64,000 nucleotides of DNA from Paraspadella gotoi (lineage: Eukaryota; Chaetognatha), in NCBI GenBank assembly GCA_051294375.1, contig JBJCIZ010000744.1:858262-922261 (forward strand), in the 5' to 3' direction. This document shows positions 58,589 through 64,000 of this stretch, one piece after another (the stretch's first letter is position 1; each line of letters opens with the position of its first letter). Below the pieces are notes generated by a model. That model was given only the letters and a program-made list of their open reading frames with translations. It had not been told where the DNA came from and did no database searches. The translations under genes and the position numbers were made by a program.

Positions 58589-61500
58589 TCACAAGACGAG
58601 TTTGTAAGATCGAAGGCAAGAGAAATTTTCCTCCGTCGCCGGCGGATCGAACCCAAAATGAGTCTTGGACGAAATTCGTTCCACGAAATCTTTCATCATC
58701 GAATTGAGTGTCGCGTTGGGATCGAGGGGCGGGGAACGGTCCTGTGAGGGAAGAGGGAAACAAAACAAAGAAGGAAAGAAGATGAAAACAAAGAGACTTT
58801 GAACGGTCCTGGTAGGAAGAGAGGGAAACAAACAAAGAGGAGAAGAATGAAAACAAGAGACCTTGAACGTCCTGTGAGGAAGAGGGGAAACAAAACAAAG
58901 AGAAGAAGATGAAAACAAGAGACTTTGGAACGTCCTGTAGGGCAAAGGGAAAACAAACAAAGAGGAAGAAGATGAAAAACAAAGAGACGTTTGAACGGTC
59001 CTGTGAGGGAAGAGGGAAAACAAACAAAGGAAGAAGATGAAAACAAAGAGACTTTGAACGGTCCTGTGAGGGAAAGAGGGAAACAAACAAAGAGGAAGAA
59101 GATGAAAACAAAGAGACTTTGAACGGTCCCTGTGAGGGAAGAGGAAAACAAGAGAGAAAGGAGGGCAGAAGAGAAACAAGAGACTGAACGGATCTGTGAG
59201 GGAAGAGGAAAACAAAACAAAGAGGAAGAAGATGAAAACAAAGAGACTTTGAACGGTCCTGTGCAGGGAAGAGGAAACAAACAAAGAGGAAGAAGATGAA
59301 AAACAAAGAGACTTTGAACGGTCCGCTGGGAGGAAGAGGAAACAAAACAAGAGGAAGAAGATGAAAACAAAGAGACTTTGAACGGTCCTGTGGGGAAGAG
59401 GAAAACAAAACAAAGAGGAAGAAGATGAAAACAAAGAGACTTTGAACGGTCCTGTGAGGAAGAGGGAAAACAAAACAAAGAGGAAGAAGATGAAAACAAA
59501 GAACTTTGAACGGTCCTGTGAGGGGAGAGGAAACAAAACAGAGAGAAAGAGAGATGAAAACAAAGAGACTTTGAACGGTCCTGTGAGGGAAGAGGGAAAC
59601 AAACAAAAGGAAGAGAAGATGAAAACAAAGAGACTTTTGAACGGTCCTGTGAGGAAGAGGAAACAAAACAAGAGGAAGAAGATGAAAACAAGAGACGTTT
59701 GAAACGGTCTGTGAGGGAAGAGAAACAAACAAAGGGAGAAGATTGAAAACAAAGAGACCTTTGAACGGTCCTGTGAGGGAAGAGGAACAAAACAAAGAGG
59801 AAGAAGATGAAACAAAGAGACTTTGAACGGTCCTGTGAGGGAAGAGGGAAACAAAACAAAGAGGAAGAAGAAACAAAGAAGACTTGAACGTTCCTGTGAG
59901 AAGAGGAAACAAGAAAAAGAGGAAGAAGATGAACAAAGAGACTTGAACGGTCCTGTATGGGAAGAGGGGAAACAAAACAACGAGGAAGAAGTGAAACAAA
60001 GAGATTTGAAGGTCCTGTGAGCGAGAGAGGAAACAAAACGTAAAGAGAGAGAAGATGAAGAACAAAGAGAACAGGTCCTGTGAGTGGAAGAGGAAACAAA
60101 ATCATCAGAGGAAGGAAGATGAAAACAAAGAGACCTTGAACGGTCCTGTAGGAAGAGGAAACAAACAAAGAGAGGAAGAAGATGAAAACAAAGAGACTTT
60201 TGACGTCCTGTGGGGAAGAGGGAAACAAAACAAAGAGGAAGAAGATGAAAACAAAGAGACTTTGAATGTCTCTCGCTCAAGAACCCGTTTCCATTAAAAG
60301 AAAAGAAGGGTAAAACAAAGAAGAAACAAGGACTAAAAAAAAAGGTCACGCATGACTTTAGTAACAATAAATAAGCATAATTCCCAATTTAAAATATTCG
60401 TTCACCTTTGAAAAGACGGATAAGAAGGCGTTGTCGAAAGCAGACGAATCCGAGACTTTGAGATTCTCGATCCAAAGACAAAGTCTGAATAAGAGACAAA
60501 ATAATTATCGATCAAAAAATCATTTAACTAATTAATTTGAGTGATACTAGTAATAAAGATTCTTTCACGGTCCCCCTCGCCACGACAGCCTTTTGTTGTG
60601 CCGGAGATGGCGTGGCGAGGCGGACCGACAACCGAATATAAATGGAATGTAAATCAATTAATGACGTTAATTAACTGCAAGCTCACTTCCCCACTTTATC
60701 ATACCTCACCTACCCAAAATTATCATAACTCACCTTCCCGCAATATCGTAACTAGCCCTGACGTTGAGCCCCGCCCCTTCTGCGACAAGAATCAAGACGC
60801 CCGGAGCTTCGGTCCTTAAATCGACGCCAGTTCTACCGTTAGTCGTTTCCTAAGACGCAAGAAAGAATTATCGTATTAATTTTTAGATCGAAGCCAGTTC
60901 TACTACCGTTAGTCGTTTCATGAGACGAGAGAAAAAAATATTTTTTGTACTACCCATTTTGAATTTATTAAATAAACAATAATTATCAAGGAATTGGTAA
61001 CAAAAGCATCGCGACAATTTTTTTCTTAGCACAACAAAAAAAAGCCGCCATGTAGTTTGCCAATAAGCCATGTGAATTGATAGTCACCCCGCCTCTCATC
61101 CTTATTATCGGCATGCCCTGACAATTCCCACGCCCAATTCCCATGCCTAATGCCTTCACCTTGAGCTTAGCGGCGACAAAAGCCAACTTGGCGCTCAGCA
61201 TCTTCAACGAATATTGGCCGGTTGGATGACGGAGTCGGGTGAGTCCCGTCGGGGCGCGAGTGTCCCGGCGATCCAAGGCTGTGACCCAAATAAACCGAGT
61301 TAAGCACGATGCTTTATTATGCAAATATTTAAAGCTTTATACCAGAGGCCTAATATTAAAAGGTTAATGTCAAAAGCATAATATCAAAGGCTTAAAATCG
61401 AAGGCCATGGAACAAAGGCTAAGAAATCAAATGCTTACTATCAAAATCTCCATTGTAAAATCAACAAATATTTAAATGAGATCCGACAGGCAAAAAAATA

Positions 61501-62083
61501 AATAAATAAAATAAAAACGAAGCCCCCCTTTCCCGCACCTCCGTCCGGCGCCGTCCCGTTACCAACGGATGGGTCCTCGCGGCGCCGTCCACGCGGCGCC
61601 GGCCTCCTGGCGCCTTTCCATTCGCAGCCAAAGAATCTGGATTCGAGTCGAAGAGAATTGAAGCGAAGAAATTGGTCGGTGAGAGAAACTTCGGGGTCGT
61701 CGAGAATCACTGAAAAAAAGGAGGAGGAGGAGAAAGATTTCGTTTATGTCACTGCGGAACAACACCATGACATTGTCATTTATAATATTACTACGGTAGT
61801 TCACTCAGAATACTGTTTTCTAAAGTTTTTTTTTTGTTATCCCTTATCCATTTTTTAATTACCATTTTATCAATTTCCGTTTTATAAAGATCATTTTCCC
61901 ATATCCCTTATTTTCCCATTTCCCATCTTCCCATCTCCCTCATTTCCCCCCGTTTTACTATTTTCCCATCTTTCACCTCGATTATCTTTGATCCAATTGA
62001 TGATGACGCAATGAGAAGAGATTTTGGCGAAATCGATTTCGTCGTAGAAGAGAAATTTGGCCACGAGGTTGCGAACCAAAAAC

Positions 62084-62143
<60 letters not shown>

Positions 62144-63005
62144 AAAATAAAAAGAGAGAGAGAGACAATTACATTTAAAAGTAATATAACAAAAGGATAA
62201 GGGTTAATCGCAGCTGAAGCAGCAAACCGGATGCATCCTCTCCCACCAAACCTGGATCATCCTCCTCCCCTTGGAGTGACACAACCCCAGCCTGACGTCG
62301 TTCGTCCACAGGGTGGCCAACTGCTGCGCCTCCGGGTCAGGCTTGGCCCTTACCCCGATCTCCAGCTCGTACTCTCTGGCCAAACGAAAGAAGAGGAGGG
62401 TGAGGAGGTGGAGGGAGGCGTGGTGAAAGGTAAGGGCGAGAGCGATAGAGTTGACATCGACGCCGTCGACGACGACGCAGCCCAATTTGACTTTGAAGGT
62501 TCGCATGATGGCGAGGAGTTTGGAGCGAATGTCGCTCCGATGTTGACGTCGAGTTGGCGTGGCCTCTTCCGGCATGAGGGCGCCGTAAAAGTCGTCGTTT
62601 GGGGAGGAGGAGGAGGAGGAGGAGGCGTTGGTTCGCCAGATGAGAGACTCGACGAATCGATTGTGGAAATGAAGGTCGGTGTTGATCTTGATCTCTCCGT
62701 GTCTGAGGATGTAGAGAGGAAAAGAAAAGAAAAGAAAGAAAGTAGAGGGGAAAAGAAAAGAAGGAAAGCAAAAAAAAGGAAAAGAAAATGGAAAAAGAGA
62801 GGAAAGGAAAGGGAGAAAAAAGAGAGGAAAAGGTAAAGGGTTTGGGAACTCAAATGATTGGAACGACGATGACAAATACAACGACGACGACGACGCCGCC
62901 GACCCGTAGAGGTCAGTAAGAATGACCTGATTATAATCTACCATGAATGACCTTGTTATGGCTTCTTATAAAGTAGAGGTACACAATACATAGTAGGTTA
63001 CGTTG

Positions 63006-63057
<52 letters not shown>

Positions 63058-63969
63058 TCTTCGCCTTTGCCACGAAATCCTCGACAGCGTTGGCGACCAT
63101 CCTGGCGGAATCCCCGAAGTTGTTCGCGGATGCGGCGTGGATGGAGTCGAGCCAAACGACGCCGCGAGACGAAGGATTCTCGACGAAGGCTTTGGATTTG
63201 TCTGTGGGAAAAGGATTCCGGCGCCGGAGGAAGCTTCGACGCCGCTTCATGATAGAGGATGGGCGCCTGTTAATAAACATTATTTAAGATTCATTTTTTA
63301 TTATTATTTATATTATTTTTCTTCTTTTTCTCTTTCTCTTTCTTTCTCTCTTTCTCTCTCTCTCTCTCCCCTCCCATTTATTCCATCTTTAACCTGGACG
63401 GCGACGTCGACCAATTAGCGCCAACGCCGGCGCCACCAGCGCCATCTTCGGCCGAGGATTCTCCCATGAGGCGGCGCGCCTCTCGCTCCAAATCGGCGGC
63501 GTCATCGTCGTCGGTAATGTCGATACAGACGAGATCCTCTTTCCGGCTTTTGTCCATCTCTTCTCCATCAACTCTCTTCTCTTCTCCATCAACGTTCATC
63601 TCTTCCCCATCGATTATCCTCCATTCTCCATCATCCCCCATTTCTACCTCGTCCGCCTCCTTCTCTCCATCAACCAAAAGAGTCACAGACATCTGAAGGC
63701 GAAATGAGGCGGAAATTTCAAGTTGGCGGGAAAGTCGCTCAAGTCGGCCTTAAACCCGGCCTTAAGAACACCACATCTTAAACCCGGGTTTAAGAAGCGA
63801 CTTACCTTAAAGCCAGCTTCATTAGCGAGCTGAACAAAGTCGGCGGGTTCGAAGGAGGAAGAGCATTTTCGGCGGAGGAGTCCGTGAAGACGAAAGAGTT
63901 TGGCGCCGAGTCGTTGGAGGGATGAGGAGGAGGGGGAGGAGGGAGGGAAGCGGGTCGTGAGGAAGAGAC
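58589..63969 (-). CDS. Unrecognised gene, last ten exons, all in phase
   Basis: Exons (minus): 63806-63969, 63394-63692, 63057-63266, about 62223-62702, 61977-62082, 61563-61709, 61160-61278, 60734-60849, 60406-60484, 58589-58741 (stop). Every junction is AG...GT and every phase matches, giving about 520 residues without a stop. The gene continues upstream beyond the window. Order: a helical segment (LQRLGAKLFRLHGLLRR), an acidic region (Asp/Glu-rich, DITDDDDAAD), a basic patch (KRRRSFLRRR), then mixed helices and strands (ALTFHHASLHLLTLLFFRLA, FLVRNLVAKFLFYDEIDF) and a C-terminus NSMMKDFVERIS...LRSYKLVL. The only weak point is the donor of the fourth exon (CATCCG|GTTTGC); without it the frame stops at 62204. 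I do not recognise the family. It ends about 650 bp upstream of STK11IP on the same strand. Confidence 0.75.
58742..60275. repeat. Minisatellite, ~24 x ~64 bp, built from a 3' splice site
   Basis: Lies in the last intron of the unnamed gene. On the minus strand each unit is a pyrimidine tract (TTTCATCTTCTTCCTCTTTG...CCCTCTTCCC) ending CACAG|GACCGTTC, that is, the real acceptor plus the first 8 nt of the last exon, then AAAGTCTC. The genuine exon start at 58741 is the final unit. Units differ by small indels. Because the period is close to 63, minus-strand frames of 506-592 codons stay open through it; they are repeat artefacts. Confidence 0.9.
60885..60930 (-). repeat. Partial copy of an exon start with its acceptor region
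   Basis: CATGAAACGACTAACGGTAG...AACTGGC.TCGAT repeats the beginning of the exon 60734-60849 (GAAACGACTAACGGTAGAAC) about 75 bp upstream of it, inside the preceding intron. The acceptor AG is lost in the copy (ATG in place of TAG). Confidence 0.7.
62083..62164. repeat. GA microsatellite at an exon acceptor
   Basis: (GA)n on plus, so the acceptor of exon 61977-62082 has a pure CT pyrimidine tract on the minus strand. Confidence 0.9.
62847..62960 (+). repeat. Dispersed repeat copy with AGGTCA...TGACCT palindrome
   Basis: Copy of the repeat at 12571-12725 inside an intron. GACCCGTAGAGGTCAGTAAG then AATGACCT form a palindrome with 7-nt spacing, followed by TGACCTTG. Confidence 0.65.
63009..63055. 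repeat. CT microsatellite at a donor
   Basis: About 23 CT units next to the donor of exon 63057-63266, so on the minus strand the intron starts GTGAGAGAGAG. Same arrangement as at 55300-55352. Confidence 0.9.
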
Positions 63970-64000
63970 CTATGAGAGGAGGAAGAGGAGGAAGAGGAGG

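Noticed and set aside
58545-60367. Three minus-strand ORFs of 506-592 codons as genes
   Set aside because: They are readings of the ~64-bp minisatellite; the hydrophobic repeats shift frame with each unit indel and lie in an intron with intact splice signals at both ends.
62231-62836. Plus-strand ORF of 201 codons
   Set aside because: Opposite-strand shadow of the large exon of the unnamed gene, which links in phase to its neighbours.

Overview
The window looks like a piece of an invertebrate metazoan nuclear genome. The evidence is: spliced genes with short GC-rich exons and AT-rich GT..AG introns; a leucine-rich-repeat gene that reads through 8 consecutive exons as STK11IP (LKB1-interacting protein), an animal gene; tRNA-derived SINEs; and a NACHT ATPase carrying an N-terminal HEPN domain of the type scattered through cnidarians, sponges, molluscs and lancelets. 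No bacterial or organellar features are seen. The species cannot be fixed from sequence alone.

Layout. 1-4.2 kb: a possible first exon with a signal peptide (+) and a four-exon Kelch gene of the KLHDC1/2 type (-) whose exons are interrupted by frame changes. 4.2-13.65 kb (unit A): a repeat-rich unit with an intact HEPN-NACHT gene (-), a 5' UTR intron, and two inverted SINE copies bracketing the gene. A 25-N gap follows, then a partial second copy of the unit's distal part (unit B, 13.67-16.29 kb). 16.3-26.7 kb: mostly AT-rich sequence with a few GC-rich islands that hold ORFs or exon-like pieces I cannot name. 27.5-29.7 kb (block D): a copy of the 3' end of STK11IP with two N gaps. 29.9-39.7 kb (unit C): a second HEPN-NACHT unit riddled with small indels. 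39.8-42.6 kb (block D'): the second copy of the STK11IP 3' end. 41-57.9 kb (-): STK11IP, with its C-terminal PH-like part in short tandem duplications (E/E' across a 25-N gap, F/F'). 58.6-64 kb (-): the last ten exons of a well-formed gene I do not recognise, all in phase, with its last intron carrying a 1.5-kb minisatellite made of repeated 3' splice sites.

The STK11IP and unknown genes are ordinary housekeeping-type genes, arranged head to tail on the minus strand. The HEPN-NACHT units look like innate-immune, accessory genes embedded in repeats. Much of the duplication (A/B/C, D/D', E/E', F/F') differs by single-base indels rather than substitutions, and in some exons an open frame is only found by combining the two copies. 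This points to uncollapsed haplotypes plus uncorrected long-read errors as much as to biology, so broken frames here should not be read as pseudogenes without read support.
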